A stretch of 64,000 nucleotides of DNA from Phycicoccus sp. M110.8 (GCF_032464895.1 NZ_JAWDIC010000001.1:1860001-1924000), one strand, 5' to 3'; numbered from the stretch's first letter, positions 16,765 through 25,260 are shown. The notes: generated by a model from the sequence alone, not told the origin. Numbers and translations: made by a program.

Positions 16765-18395
16765 CGGGCGAGCACCGCCCGGTCCTGGGGGTGCTGCGCA
16801 CCGAGGTGGACGTGGGCGTCGGCGAGGGCGACGAGCTCGGGCCGGTGGGTGACCGCGACGACGCAACGCGAGTCGGCAAGTGCCCTGATCGCCCTGTGCG
16901 CCAACGTCATCGAGCCGTCGTCGAGGTGTGCCGTCGGCTCGTCGAGCAGGACGACCGGCGCGTCGCCGAGGGCCGCGCGGGCCAGGACGAGACGTGCCCG
17001 CTGCCCCGCGGACAGGCCGCGCCCGTCGTCGCCGAGCGTGGTGTCGAGGCCCTCCGGGAGGGCTGCGACCGCGCCGTCGAGCCCGACCGCGCGCAACGCC
17101 GACCAGACGGCGTCGGTCGAGGTGTCGGGGCCCGTCCCGAGGGTGAGGTTCTCGCGCACCGTGCCCGTGGTGAGGAACGGCCGCTGCGTCACGAGGTGGG
17201 TGGCGGACGCGTGGACGACGCCGGCGTCCGGAGTGCGCAGCCCGGCGAGCAGCTCGAGCAGCGTGGTCTTGCCGATGCCCGAGGGGCCGGTCACCGCAAT
17301 GAGGCCGCGGCCGGCGTCGAGGTCGAGGCCGGTGAGGGTCGGCCGGTCCGCGCCGGGGTGGGTGTAGGCGAGACCGCGCACCGAGATGCCCGGCACCGTG
17401 GGTACCGTGGCTTGCGCGAGCCCGGCGGGCTCCGCTGCCCCGTCCCGGGGGTCGTCGCCGGCGAGCTGCCGGGTCGCGTCGGCGAGGGCCTGCGCGCCGT
17501 CGGCCGCGGTGTGGAACTCCGCGCCCACCCGCCGCACCGGCCAGTACGCCTCGGGCGCGAGCAGGATCGCGAGCAGCCCGGTGGACAGGTCGACCGTGCC
17601 GTGGGTCAGCCGGATCCCGACGAACACGGCCACGATCGCCACGCAGATGCTGGCGAGCAGCTCCAGGGCCGCGGAGCTGAGGAACGCCAGCCGCAGGGTC
17701 GCCATCGTGGCGACCCGGTGCCGCCGGCTGACCTCGCCGACGACCTCGACCTGGCGCTCGCCCCGGCCGTAGGACACCAGCGTCGGCAGCCCGCGCACGA
17801 CGTCGAGGAAGTGGCCGCTGAGCCCGGCGAGCGCCTGCCACCGGCGCTGCGTCGCGTCCTGCGTCGTCGCGCCGATGAGGGCGGCGAAGACGGGAAGCAG
17901 CGGCAGCGTCAGCACGACGACGAGCGCGCTCAGCGGGTCGACGAAGGCCATCACCACGACCGCGAGGGCCGGGACCACCGCGGCGGTGACCAGCGCCGGG
18001 AGGAAGCGCGCGACGTACGGCTCGACGCTCGCCGACCCCGACGTGGCGAGCGTGACGGCGGTGGCGGGGTCCGGCCGGGTCTCGACCGGGGCGCCGAGCC
18101 AGCGCCCGACCAGCCGCGTGCGCAGCGCGGAGCTCACCGTCGTCCCGGCGCGGGCCGCGACCCGCTCGCCCGTGTGGGCGAGCAGGCCGCGGACCACGAA
18201 CAGACCCACGAGGTATGCCGCGGGCACGGCCAGCGGCGTGCCCCTCACCACCGCCACCACGACGGCGGTGAGGGCGAAGGCGGTGGCGACGGTGGCCACT
18301 CCCGAGGCGATGCCGACGGCCGCGAGGACGGCCAGGGGCCGCCGCGCCTCGGGGACGGTGCGCAGGAGCTGGGGGTCGAACGGACGCATCGACAC
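16761..18395 (-). CDS. cydD: Thiol reductant ABC exporter subunit CydD
   Basis: Partner of CydC. The 544-residue protein carries an ABC membrane domain with the conserved LPLLPVFAALIGATTQDATQRRW and SYGRGERQVEVV regions, then a nucleotide-binding domain with Walker A TGPSGIGKTT, signature LSAGQRARLVLARA and Walker B VLLDEPTAHLD. The start is GTG 18395, which stands five bases after GAGG; ATG 18389 is possible. It lies 7 bases after cydB and overlaps cydC by four bases. In many actinobacteria CydD and CydC are fused; here they are separate. Confidence 0.93.
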   Translation of the reverse strand: MSMRPFDPQLLRTVPEARRPLAVLAAVGIASGVATVATAFALTAVVVAVVRGTPLAVPAAYLVGLFVVRGLLAHTGERVAARAGTTVSSALRTRLVGRWLGAPVETRPDPATAVTLATSGSASVEPYVARFLPALVTAAVVPALAVVVMAFVDPLSALVVVLTLPLLPVFAALIGATTQDATQRRWQALAGLSGHFLDVVRGLPTLVSYGRGERQVEVVGEVSRRHRVATMATLRLAFLSSAALELLASICVAIVAVFVGIRLTHGTVDLSTGLLAILLAPEAYWPVRRVGAEFHTAADGAQALADATRQLAGDDPRDGAAEPAGLAQATVPTVPGISVRGLAYTHPGADRPTLTGLDLDAGRGLIAVTGPSGIGKTTLLELLAGLRTPDAGVVHASATHLVTQRPFLTTGTVRENLTLGTGPDTSTDAVWSALRAVGLDGAVAALPEGLDTTLGDDGRGLSAGQRARLVLARAALGDAPVVLLDEPTAHLDDGSMTLAHRAIRALADSRCVVAVTHRPELVALADAHVHLGAQHPQDRAVLAR

Positions 18396-18402
18396 CCGGG
18401 CC

Positions 18403-19428
18403 TCAGTGCATCGCCGGCGCGGGGATGTGCTGGGTGCCGATCCGCTTGCGGAAGACCCAGTACGTCCACGCCTGGTAGGCCACGACGAGCGGCGTGAAGA
18501 CCACCGCGACCCAGGTCATGATCGTCAGCGTCCGGTCGGTGCTGGAGGCGTTGGCCGTCGTCAGGGACCAGGCGGCGTTAGTCGTGCTCGGCATGACGTC
18601 GGGGAACAGCAGGAGGAAGTAGGTCGCCACGGCCATCGCGATGGTGACGAAGGTGCCGGTGAACGCCCAGCCCTCACGACCCCGCGCCCCGGCGGCCAGC
18701 GCGCCGAGGAGTGCGGCCGCGGCGAGCACGGTCGTCGCCCAGGACCAGCCGTTCCCCTGCTGGAACCCGAGCACCCCGAGCAGCGCCACGGCGAGGACCG
18801 CGGTGACGGCCCCGGCGCGGATCGCGATGCGCCGGGCGTCCTGGCGGATGTCGCCGGCCGTCTTCAGCGCGGTGAAGAAGGCACCGTGGGTGAGGAAGAG
18901 GCCGAGCGTGACGAGCCCGCCGAGCAGCGACAGCGGGTTGAGCAGGGTGAACAGGTTGCCGGTGAACTCCTTGTCGGCCGCGATCGGCAGGCCGCGCACG
19001 ACGTTGGTGAGGGCGACGCCCCACAGCAGGGCGGGTACGAACGAGCCGGCCACGATCGCGAGGTCCCAGCGACGGCGCCACTGCGGGTCGTCCCTCTTGC
19101 CCCGGTAGTCGAACCCGAGGTTGCGGACGATGAGCGCCACGAGGATGAGCAGCAGCGGCAGGTAGAACGCGCTGAACATCGTCGCGTACCAGTGCGGGAA
19201 GGCCGCGAACGTCGCGCCACCTGCGGTGAGGACCCACACCTCGTTGCCGTCCCAGACAGGGCCGATGGTGTTGACCAGGACGCGGCGGCGCTTCTCGGTG
19301 TCCTCGGCGTCGCGGCCCCGGCCGAGCACCGGCAGCAGCATGCCGACACCGAAGTCGAAGCCCTCGAGGACGAAGTAGCCGGTCCACAGGACGGCGATGA
19401 CGATGAACCAGACGGTGCTGAGCTCCAT
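18403..19428 (-). CDS. cydB: Cytochrome bd ubiquinol oxidase subunit II
   Basis: Membrane subunit of the high-affinity terminal oxidase that reduces oxygen with menaquinol and does not pump protons. The 341-residue protein starts MELSTVWFIVIAVLWTGYF, has the conserved EGFDFGVGML loop and NTIGPVWDGNEVWVLTAGG, and the FLTHGAFFTALKT helix. About eight to nine transmembrane helices are evident. It is 28 bases after cydA and 7 before cydD, in one operon. Confidence 0.96.
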   Translation of the reverse strand: MELSTVWFIVIAVLWTGYFVLEGFDFGVGMLLPVLGRGRDAEDTEKRRRVLVNTIGPVWDGNEVWVLTAGGATFAAFPHWYATMFSAFYLPLLLILVALIVRNLGFDYRGKRDDPQWRRRWDLAIVAGSFVPALLWGVALTNVVRGLPIAADKEFTGNLFTLLNPLSLLGGLVTLGLFLTHGAFFTALKTAGDIRQDARRIAIRAGAVTAVLAVALLGVLGFQQGNGWSWATTVLAAAALLGALAAGARGREGWAFTGTFVTIAMAVATYFLLLFPDVMPSTTNAAWSLTTANASSTDRTLTIMTWVAVVFTPLVVAYQAWTYWVFRKRIGTQHIPAPAMH

Positions 19429-19456
19429 GACGGATTCCGTTCTCTGTGTTGGGGTC

Positions 19457-20887
19457 TCAGTACGCGAACGCCAGCGGGGCGTCCTCGTCGGTGGACTCGG
19501 GGGTGGCGGGCTCCTCGAACGGCGGTGCGCCGGCCCGCACGTAGGTGAGGAAGAGCTTGACCTCGACTACGGCGAGCACTCCGTAGAGCAGCGTGTAGAC
19601 GACCATCGACGTGACGACCTCGCCTGCCGACACCGACGGCGAGACCCCGGTGGCGGTCGACATGACGCCGAAGACGAGCCACGGCTGGCGCCCGACCTCG
19701 GTGAAGATCCAGCCGAAGCTGTTGCCCAGCACCGGCAGCAGCGGTGCGGCGATGATGACCCAGTGCCACCAGCGCGCCCGCGGCACGCGGTCGCGTCGGG
19801 TCGTCCACAGCGTCGCGACTGCGATGAGCGCGGCCAGGACGCCGACGCCGATCATGAGCCGGAACGCCCAGTACGACAGCGGGATGTTCGGCGCGTAGGT
19901 CGCGTCCATGGTGAGGGGGTTGCCGGCGAACTGGGTCGCGTACTGCGCCTTGAGGTCGTTGATGCCCTGGACGCTGCCGTCGAAGCGGCCGGTCGCGAGG
20001 AAGCTCAGCAGGCCGGGGACGGTGATCGAGAACTTCTCCTGGCTGCCGTCGAGCGAGCCGACGGTGAAGAGGCTGAACGGCGCGTTGCCCGCGGACGAGG
20101 TGTACAGCGCCTCGGCCGCCGCCATCTTCATGGGCTGGACCTCGGTCATGATCTTGCCCTGGATGTCACCGGTGACCGAGACCGCGAGACCCGCGACGAG
20201 CGTGACCCACGCGCCGAGCCGGGTCGAGCGGCGGTACATCGGGGCGTCCGCGCCGACGTCCGCGCGCCGCAGGTGCCACAGGGACACGGCCATGACCATC
20301 GCGCCGCCGACCATGTATGCCGCGGTGACGACGTGCGGGAACGTCACGAGCTGGACCTTGTTGGTGAGGACGGCGACGAAGTCGGTGAGCTCGGCCCGGT
20401 GCGTCTGCGGGTTGTACCGGTACCCGACCGGGTGCTGCATGAACGAGTTGGCGGCGAGGATGAAGTAGGCCGACAGCAGCGTGCCGACGTGCACGATCCA
20501 CATGCAGGCCGCGTGCAGCTTCTCCGGGATCCGGCCCCAGCCGAAGATCCACAGCCCGAGGAAGGTCGACTCGAGGAAGAACGCGAGCAGCGCCTCGATC
20601 GCGAGCGGCGCACCGAAGATGTCGCCGACGAAGCGGCTGTAGTCCGACCAGTTCATGCCGAACTGGAACTCCTGCACGATGCCGGTGACGAGCCCGAGCG
20701 CGAAGTTGATGGTGAAGAGCTTCCCGAACAGCTTGGCCAGCCGCAGGTCGTCCGGGCGGTGCCGGCGCACCCACGCCGTGTGGTACCAGGCGACCAGGGC
20801 CGAGAGCCCGATCGTGATGGGCACGAAGAGGAAGTGGTACACCGTGGTGATGGCGAACTGCCACCGTGCCAGGTCGAGGTTGTCCAT
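19457..20887 (-). CDS. cydA: Cytochrome bd ubiquinol oxidase subunit I
   Basis: Catalytic subunit carrying hemes b558, b595 and d. The 476-residue protein begins MDNLDLARWQFAITTVYHFL with the heme-ligand His18. Acidic residues of the proton/heme d site appear in IEALLAFFLESTFLGLWIFGWG. The quinol-binding Q-loop begins GDIQGKIMTEVQPMKMAAAEALY and is of the short type usual in Gram-positives. It is first in cydABDC-blaI-M56. The 53-base leader holds a perfect TACTACG/CGTAGTA inverted repeat, so repression by the operon's own BlaI protein is likely. Confidence 0.96.
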   Translation of the reverse strand: MDNLDLARWQFAITTVYHFLFVPITIGLSALVAWYHTAWVRRHRPDDLRLAKLFGKLFTINFALGLVTGIVQEFQFGMNWSDYSRFVGDIFGAPLAIEALLAFFLESTFLGLWIFGWGRIPEKLHAACMWIVHVGTLLSAYFILAANSFMQHPVGYRYNPQTHRAELTDFVAVLTNKVQLVTFPHVVTAAYMVGGAMVMAVSLWHLRRADVGADAPMYRRSTRLGAWVTLVAGLAVSVTGDIQGKIMTEVQPMKMAAAEALYTSSAGNAPFSLFTVGSLDGSQEKFSITVPGLLSFLATGRFDGSVQGINDLKAQYATQFAGNPLTMDATYAPNIPLSYWAFRLMIGVGVLAALIAVATLWTTRRDRVPRARWWHWVIIAAPLLPVLGNSFGWIFTEVGRQPWLVFGVMSTATGVSPSVSAGEVVTSMVVYTLLYGVLAVVEVKLFLTYVRAGAPPFEEPATPESTDEDAPLAFAY

Positions 20888-20941
20888 CGGGGACGCTCCG
20901 GGGTCGTCGGGTCGAGGAGTGGCGTGCTGCGGACGCAGAAC

Positions 20942-20978
20942 TACTACGTTCCGTAGTAAATACTACGCCTCGTCGTAG
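20942..20978 (-). promoter_or_regulatory. BlaI-like operator upstream of cydA
   Basis: TACTACG (20942-20948) and CGTAGTA (20952-20958) are perfect arms with three bases between. A second, degenerate copy follows: TACTACG at 20961-20967 with CGTAG at 20974-20978. BlaI-family repressors bind TACTAC/GTAGTA-type dyads. On the minus strand TAGTAT (20960-20965) could be the -10 element, so a bound repressor would block it. Confidence 0.7.
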
Positions 20979-21047
20979 ACGCCTCGGCAGGGCCGAAGGT
21001 CCCGGGCGGCTGTGACCTGCGGCACCTCCGTGGCGGCGCCGGCTGGC

Positions 21048-21053
21048 TAGGGT
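21048..21053 (+). promoter_or_regulatory. -10 hexamer TAGGGT
   Basis: TAGGGT lies 7 bases before the ATG at 21061, a leaderless-type promoter in the divergent spacer with cydA. Confidence 0.55.
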
Positions 21054-21060
21054 CGCCGGT

Positions 21061-21774
21061 ATGCCGCGTGCCCGCCGTCCGCTCGTCCTCGTCCCCGCCC
21101 GCTGGGCCGGCGTCATCGAGGGCCGGGAGCGGCCGGGCGTCTTCGCGCCCAGGACGCTCATGGACGCCGTCAGCCGCGCCGGCGGCGAGCCGGTGCTGGC
21201 CTGGCCCGACACCGCCGAGCGGGCCGAGGCCCTGGTCGGGGTCGCGGATGCTGTTGTCCTGCAAGGCGGCGACGACCTCGACCTGAGGCCGTTCGGGGTG
21301 CCGGAGGTCCACCCGCGCGAGGTCCACCCCCTGCCGGAGCAGGACGCGGCGGACGTCGCCGTCACGCGCGCGGCGCTCGCTGCCGGCCTGCCGGTGCTGG
21401 CCATCTGCCGGGGGATGCAGGTCCTCAACGTCGTGCTGGGCGGCACCATCCACCAGCACTACGACGAGACGTCGGTCGCGCACGCCAACAACCCGCACGA
21501 CGTCGACGTCGTCCCGGGCACGCTGCTGGAGTCGGTCGTCGGTGCCGGCGCCCGCGGCGGCTGGTCGAACCACCACCAGGCCTGCGACCGGCTCGCCGAC
21601 GGCATGGTCCTGTCCGCGACCACGTCCGACGGCTGCGTCGAGGCGTTCGAGTCCACCGACGGCACGGTCCTCGCGGTGCAGTGGCACCCCGAGGTGGACG
21701 CCGAGCGCGTCCCGCACCAGCAGGCGCTCTTCGACTGGGTCGTGCGCGCCGCGCATGCGGTGGCGGAGGAATGA
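21061..21774 (+). CDS. Class I glutamine-amidotransferase-like hydrolase (C26)
   Basis: A 237-residue gamma-glutamyl hydrolase-type enzyme (peptidase family C26, PuuD relatives). The nucleophile is Cys116 in AICRGMQVLNVVLGG, and the catalytic His209 and Glu211 are in QWHPEVD. An N-terminal VLVPARWAG strand and the LQGGDDLDLRPFG oxyanion segment fit the family. Members split gamma-glutamyl bonds, for instance in gamma-glutamyl-GABA. No polyamine genes are near, so the substrate is open. ATG 21061 has a TAGGGT element 7 bases upstream. The facing gene ends 11 bases beyond its stop. Confidence 0.88.
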   Translation: MPRARRPLVLVPARWAGVIEGRERPGVFAPRTLMDAVSRAGGEPVLAWPDTAERAEALVGVADAVVLQGGDDLDLRPFGVPEVHPREVHPLPEQDAADVAVTRAALAAGLPVLAICRGMQVLNVVLGGTIHQHYDETSVAHANNPHDVDVVPGTLLESVVGAGARGGWSNHHQACDRLADGMVLSATTSDGCVEAFESTDGTVLAVQWHPEVDAERVPHQQALFDWVVRAAHAVAEE

Positions 21775-21785
21775 GCGAGTGCGAG

Positions 21786-23099
21786 TCAGTCCAGAGGCCT
21801 CGCAGACTGCGGCTGCAAGGCCCAACGACCTACGCCCAAGCGCTCGGCGACATCGGGATGCTGAAGACTCGCACGCTCCAGCGCGTCCAAGCACGCGTAC
21901 AAGGGCAACGAGCTGAAGCTGAGGGCATCGGCCGCGGTGCGGTAGCCCTCGACGCCGGCGAGGTGGATGCCCCTTCCTTCATAATCCGGTCCGGCAAGTT
22001 GCCCCCAGAGCAACCGTTTCGTGAACCGGCCCTCGTCCCGGCGCAACCCTTCCAAGGCGGTCCAGACCTCATCGCGCGTCCCACACAGCTGGGTGACGCA
22101 GAAGAACTCGGGTTTACCGCCACGGTCCAGCCACCGTCCGTACCCGACCACAGAGGTGTCCCCTATCTGATGGGCGGGAACTCCGGTCTCCTCACGCATC
22201 TCCCGCGTCGCTCCGCGAGTCACAAGGTCGGCCAATCCGACCCCGGACTCTTCCCTCAGGTCCCTGGGTTCCAGCGATCCGGAGCCACTGGGAGCCAGAA
22301 GGTCAGCACTGGCGGTGTTTGCGCGCGACTGCTCGGCGAGGAGGAGCCAACCGTCGCTGGTGACTGCCACAGTCGAGACGCCGATGACGTTGGCGAGCTG
22401 GCTTGCCTGCAGGCTCACCAGGTGTGGCTGTCCGCCCTCTGTGCGCTGGCGGTCGTAGAGAAAGTCCCAACGAAAATCCCACTCATCGTCTCCGTCGCGG
22501 ATGCGGAATCTGGTCAGCTCGTTCGAGCAAAGGAGGTCGAAGTAGCGCACGGACTCGACGACCACCTGCCGCATGTCCATGATCGCGGTGAGGTCCGTGG
22601 ACAGCCGAAGGCATGGGGCGTTGAACTTCCACCGGGCCGAGCTGGTTCTACGCAGGACGTACATGCTCCTGCGCTGGAGGGGATGCGGCAGTCGGAATTC
22701 CCCTTGTCGGAGCTCCACGGTCACCTCCCGACGAAGAGAGGCGTCGAGATCGCGGCTGTAAGCCAGCGCACCCCGCGGAAGGTCGTGCACCTGCGGGAGC
22801 TGGTCACACACAGGGAGCCGGTCGAAAGTCGGACGACGTTCCTGGAAGTCCAGCGCACGGAACCGCCCGTTCAGCGCCTTGGTGTCGCTGAGGAAGGTCA
22901 GGAGAGCCAAGACCAGCCCGACGGCTGTGAGCACGACGCTCGCCCACTTTGGCCACCACGGCGTGCTGGTCGCGAGGGCCACGACGAAGGCAGCGAGAGC
23001 GGCGACGTAGACGCGCTCGTGTCGCGCGAAATACTGTGTGTGGTCGCGGACACTGCGAAGCCAGGTCGCCAAACGGTATGGACTCGACACGGTGGACAT
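21786..23099 (-). CDS. Two-TM protein with C-terminal Nudix domain (Cap16-like architecture)
   Basis: A 437-residue protein. Two hydrophobic helices lie near residues 30-48 and 53-71. A beta-rich middle follows (about 120-235), then a Nudix-like domain from about 235 (NVIGVSTVAVTSDGWLLLAEQS, LAPSGSGSLE). Its Nudix helix reads REMREETGV at 299-307. The upstream acidic residue of the Nudix box is Asp instead of Glu. Nudix enzymes hydrolyse nucleotide diphosphate derivatives. A two-TM plus SMODS-associated-Nudix layout is known for CBASS Cap16 effectors, but no nucleotide cyclase is adjacent, so a defence role is inference. Base composition is clearly lower in GC than the neighbours. Confidence 0.7.
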   Translation of the reverse strand: MSTVSSPYRLATWLRSVRDHTQYFARHERVYVAALAAFVVALATSTPWWPKWASVVLTAVGLVLALLTFLSDTKALNGRFRALDFQERRPTFDRLPVCDQLPQVHDLPRGALAYSRDLDASLRREVTVELRQGEFRLPHPLQRRSMYVLRRTSSARWKFNAPCLRLSTDLTAIMDMRQVVVESVRYFDLLCSNELTRFRIRDGDDEWDFRWDFLYDRQRTEGGQPHLVSLQASQLANVIGVSTVAVTSDGWLLLAEQSRANTASADLLAPSGSGSLEPRDLREESGVGLADLVTRGATREMREETGVPAHQIGDTSVVGYGRWLDRGGKPEFFCVTQLCGTRDEVWTALEGLRRDEGRFTKRLLWGQLAGPDYEGRGIHLAGVEGYRTAADALSFSSLPLYACLDALERASLQHPDVAERLGVGRWALQPQSARPLD

Positions 23100-23138
23100 C
23101 CAACCGCCTCCTGGTCGCAGTGTCAGGTGGTTCAGTGA

Positions 23139-24158
23139 TCAGTCGGGGTAGCCCTCGGGATTCGAGCTCTGCCACCGCCACGTGTCGGCGCACATGTCGT
23201 CGACCGTCCTGGTCGCGCTCCAGCCGAGTTCCTCGTGCGCTCGCGTCGCGTCGGCCCAATAGGCGGCCAGGTCGCCTGCCCGCCGCCCGACGACGGTGTA
23301 GGGGACGGTGCGCCCGCTGGCGTGCTCGAAGGCTCGGATCATCTCCAGTACGGAGGTTCCGTGCCCGGTTCCGAGGTTCCATGCTCGCAGTCCCGGTTCC
23401 TGATGCGCTATCCGATGCAGTGCGGCGACGTGGCCGGCTGCCAGGTCCTCGACGTGGATGTAGTCGCGCTGGGCCGTTCCATCGGGCGTCGGATAGTCGT
23501 CGCCGAAGACATAAAGCTCCTCACGAGCGCCCACGGCAACCTGCGCGATGAAAGGCATCAGGTTGTTCGGCGTGCCCTGTGGATCCTCGCCAATGGTGCC
23601 GGACGGATGCGCGCCGACCGGGTTGAAGTACCGCAACACAGCGATGCGCCACTGCCCTCCCGCGCTGGCAACGTCTCGCAGGACCTGCTCGATCATCACC
23701 TTGCTTCTGCCATAAGGGCTGGCGGCAGACAGTGGTTCGTAGTCCTCTTGGTAGGGCACAGGCGCGTTGTCGCCGTACACCGTCGCGGAGGAGGAGAACA
23801 CGAGCCGGAAGCAGCCGTGCCGCTGCATCGCCCGGACGAGCGCGAAGGTCGAGTCGAGGTTGTTCTGGTAGTACTCCAGCGGCACCTCGACGCTCTCGCC
23901 CACGGCCTTGAGCCCGGCGAAGTGGATCACCGCGTCGAACTGCCGCTCGGCGAAGAGGGACTCGGTCTTGTCGCGGTCGGTCAGGTCGAACGCGTGCACC
24001 TCGAGCGGTCCGCCGATGAGCGCCTCGAGCCGCGGCACGACCGTGGGCTTGGAGTTGGCGAAGCTGTCGACGACGACCACGTCGTGGCCCGCGGCCACGA
24101 GCTGGACGACGGTGTGGGAACCGATGTAGCCGGCACCGCCGGTGACGAGGACGCGCAT
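23139..24158 (-). CDS. galE: UDP-glucose 4-epimerase
   Basis: A 339-residue short-chain dehydrogenase/reductase that interconverts UDP-glucose and UDP-galactose. The NAD-binding TGGAGYIGS motif is at residues 6-14. The catalytic triad is Ser124 (FSSSATVYG), Tyr149 and Lys153 (ASPYGRSK). NLGTGHGTSVLEMI and the RRAGDLAAYWADATRAHEELGW end are typical. ATG 24158 has TACGGT 6 bases upstream. The first third of the gene has the GC content of the genome, while the 3' two thirds (below about 23800) is less GC-rich, like the next gene, suggesting a recombination junction inside galE. The protein itself looks intact. Confidence 0.93.
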   Translation of the reverse strand: MRVLVTGGAGYIGSHTVVQLVAAGHDVVVVDSFANSKPTVVPRLEALIGGPLEVHAFDLTDRDKTESLFAERQFDAVIHFAGLKAVGESVEVPLEYYQNNLDSTFALVRAMQRHGCFRLVFSSSATVYGDNAPVPYQEDYEPLSAASPYGRSKVMIEQVLRDVASAGGQWRIAVLRYFNPVGAHPSGTIGEDPQGTPNNLMPFIAQVAVGAREELYVFGDDYPTPDGTAQRDYIHVEDLAAGHVAALHRIAHQEPGLRAWNLGTGHGTSVLEMIRAFEHASGRTVPYTVVGRRAGDLAAYWADATRAHEELGWSATRTVDDMCADTWRWQSSNPEGYPD

Positions 24159-24164
24159 GGGGCA

Positions 24165-24170
24165 ACCGTA
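24165..24170 (-). promoter_or_regulatory. -10 hexamer TACGGT of galE
   Basis: On the minus strand CGGCATACGGT ends 6 bases before the galE ATG. TACGGT fits TANNNT and overlaps a GTATGCCG octamer at 24168-24175. Confidence 0.5.
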
Positions 24171-24243
24171 TGCCGCGCGGCCGGTCGGCGGCCACGCGGC
24201 ATACGGGGTGTCCCGAGGTGCGGTCCCGGGCGGGGGGAAGGGG

Positions 24244-24830
24244 TCAGCGGCCGCTCTTGGCGCGCTCGATCCGGACCGGCGAGGCGGGGGCGCCGTCCTC
24301 GGGCGTCCCCTCGTGCCCGGGTCGATGCCGGCGGCGGCGATCTCGTCGAGGACTCCATCCCGGCCTCGGTGACGTGGCCGAAGACCGTGTAGTCGGGCCG
24401 CAACCGGCTGTCCCGGTAGACGAGGAAGAACTGGCTGCCGTTGGTGTCGGGTCCGCCGTTGGCCATGGCGAGGGTGCCTCGCGGGTAGTTCTTGCGGCTG
24501 CCGTCGGGGAAGCCGGACCAGTTCGGCAGGGCCTGCGCCGAGGCGAGCTCGTCCTTGAAGGAGTAGCCGGGGTCGCCCCAGCCGGTGCCGAGCGGGTCGC
24601 CGCACTGCAGCACGGACAGTGCGAACGGTGGCGTCTGGTAGGCGGTGAGGCGGTGGCAGCTGGTGCCGTCGAAGTACTTCTGGTGGGTGAGGAACAGGAA
24701 GCTCTGCACCGTGCAGGGGGCGAGCGCGCGGGTCCAGCACGAGCGGGATGTCGCCGTGGTTCGTCTGCAGGGTGACCTGCTGGGGATCCGTGACGCCGAC
24801 GCTGCGCTCGTCCCGGTCCGGGGCGCGGGG
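24244..24830 (-). pseudogene. Cyclophilin-type peptidyl-prolyl isomerase, frameshifted
   Basis: Cyclophilin fragments lie in three reading frames. The first frame gives VTLQTNHGDIPLVLDP. The second gives CTVQSFLFLTHQKYFDGTSCHRL, FPDGSRKNYPRGTLAMANG, GPDTNGSQFFLVYRD and YTVFGHVTEAGME. The first frame returns with VLDEIAAAGIDPGT, and a third gives GAPASPVRIERAKSGR and the stop. Shifts fall near 24728, 24353 and 24310. The last two are explained by loss of one G each in G-runs (GAGGTC to GAGTC; GGAGGGG to GAGGGG). No good start codon is visible. It is either a real pseudogene or a patch of sequencing error, since every other large gene in the window is intact. Confidence 0.8.
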
Positions 24831-24837
24831 AGGGGTG

Positions 24838-25260
24838 TCAGCCGCGCAGCGAGCGGGAGCGGCCGCGGAACTCGGCCACGACGGCACCGTCGGACTCGCG
24901 GGTCACCGTCACGTCGGTCAGCCCGCTGCGCCCGTAGGCCGCGCGCGTACGGCCCTCGGCGACCAGGACGTCGCCGAGCCGGGCCGAGGTGACGAAGGTG
25001 ATGTCGGCACCGGCGGCGACGGTGAGCCGGCCGCCGGAGTTGCAGACGAGGGCGAACGTCGAGTCGGCGAGGGTGAAGATGAAGCCGCCGTGCGCGATGT
25101 CGTGGCCGTTGACCATCGCCTCGGTCACGGCCATGGAGACGACGGCGTGGTCGGGCTCGATCACGAGTGCCTGCATGCCCAGGCCGCGGCTCGCCCGGTC
25201 GTCGTCCCACATGCGGCGGACGTGGGTGAGGTCGGGTCCGTCCGCTGCTGCTCCGGTCAT
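24838..25260 (-). CDS. PaaI-family hotdog thioesterase
   Basis: A 140-residue acyl-CoA thioesterase of the PaaI type. The conserved NGHDIAHGGFIFTLADSTFALVCNSGG segment holds the active-site Asp/His region, and LTVAAGADITFVTSARLGDVLVAEGRT forms the central strands. Family members hydrolyse phenylacetyl-type CoA esters; no paa catabolic genes are here, so the substrate is open. ATG 25260 has CACGAT 6 bases upstream. Its divergent neighbour has the same CACGAT element and spacing, so the two promoters face each other across 85 bases. Confidence 0.83.
   Translation of the reverse strand: MTGAAADGPDLTHVRRMWDDDRASRGLGMQALVIEPDHAVVSMAVTEAMVNGHDIAHGGFIFTLADSTFALVCNSGGRLTVAAGADITFVTSARLGDVLVAEGRTRAAYGRSGLTDVTVTRESDGAVVAEFRGRSRSLRG

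Noticed and set aside
15635-18497. Long forward frames opposite cydC and cydD
   Set aside because: They mirror the ABC transporter genes, which carry complete Walker and signature motifs on the minus strand.
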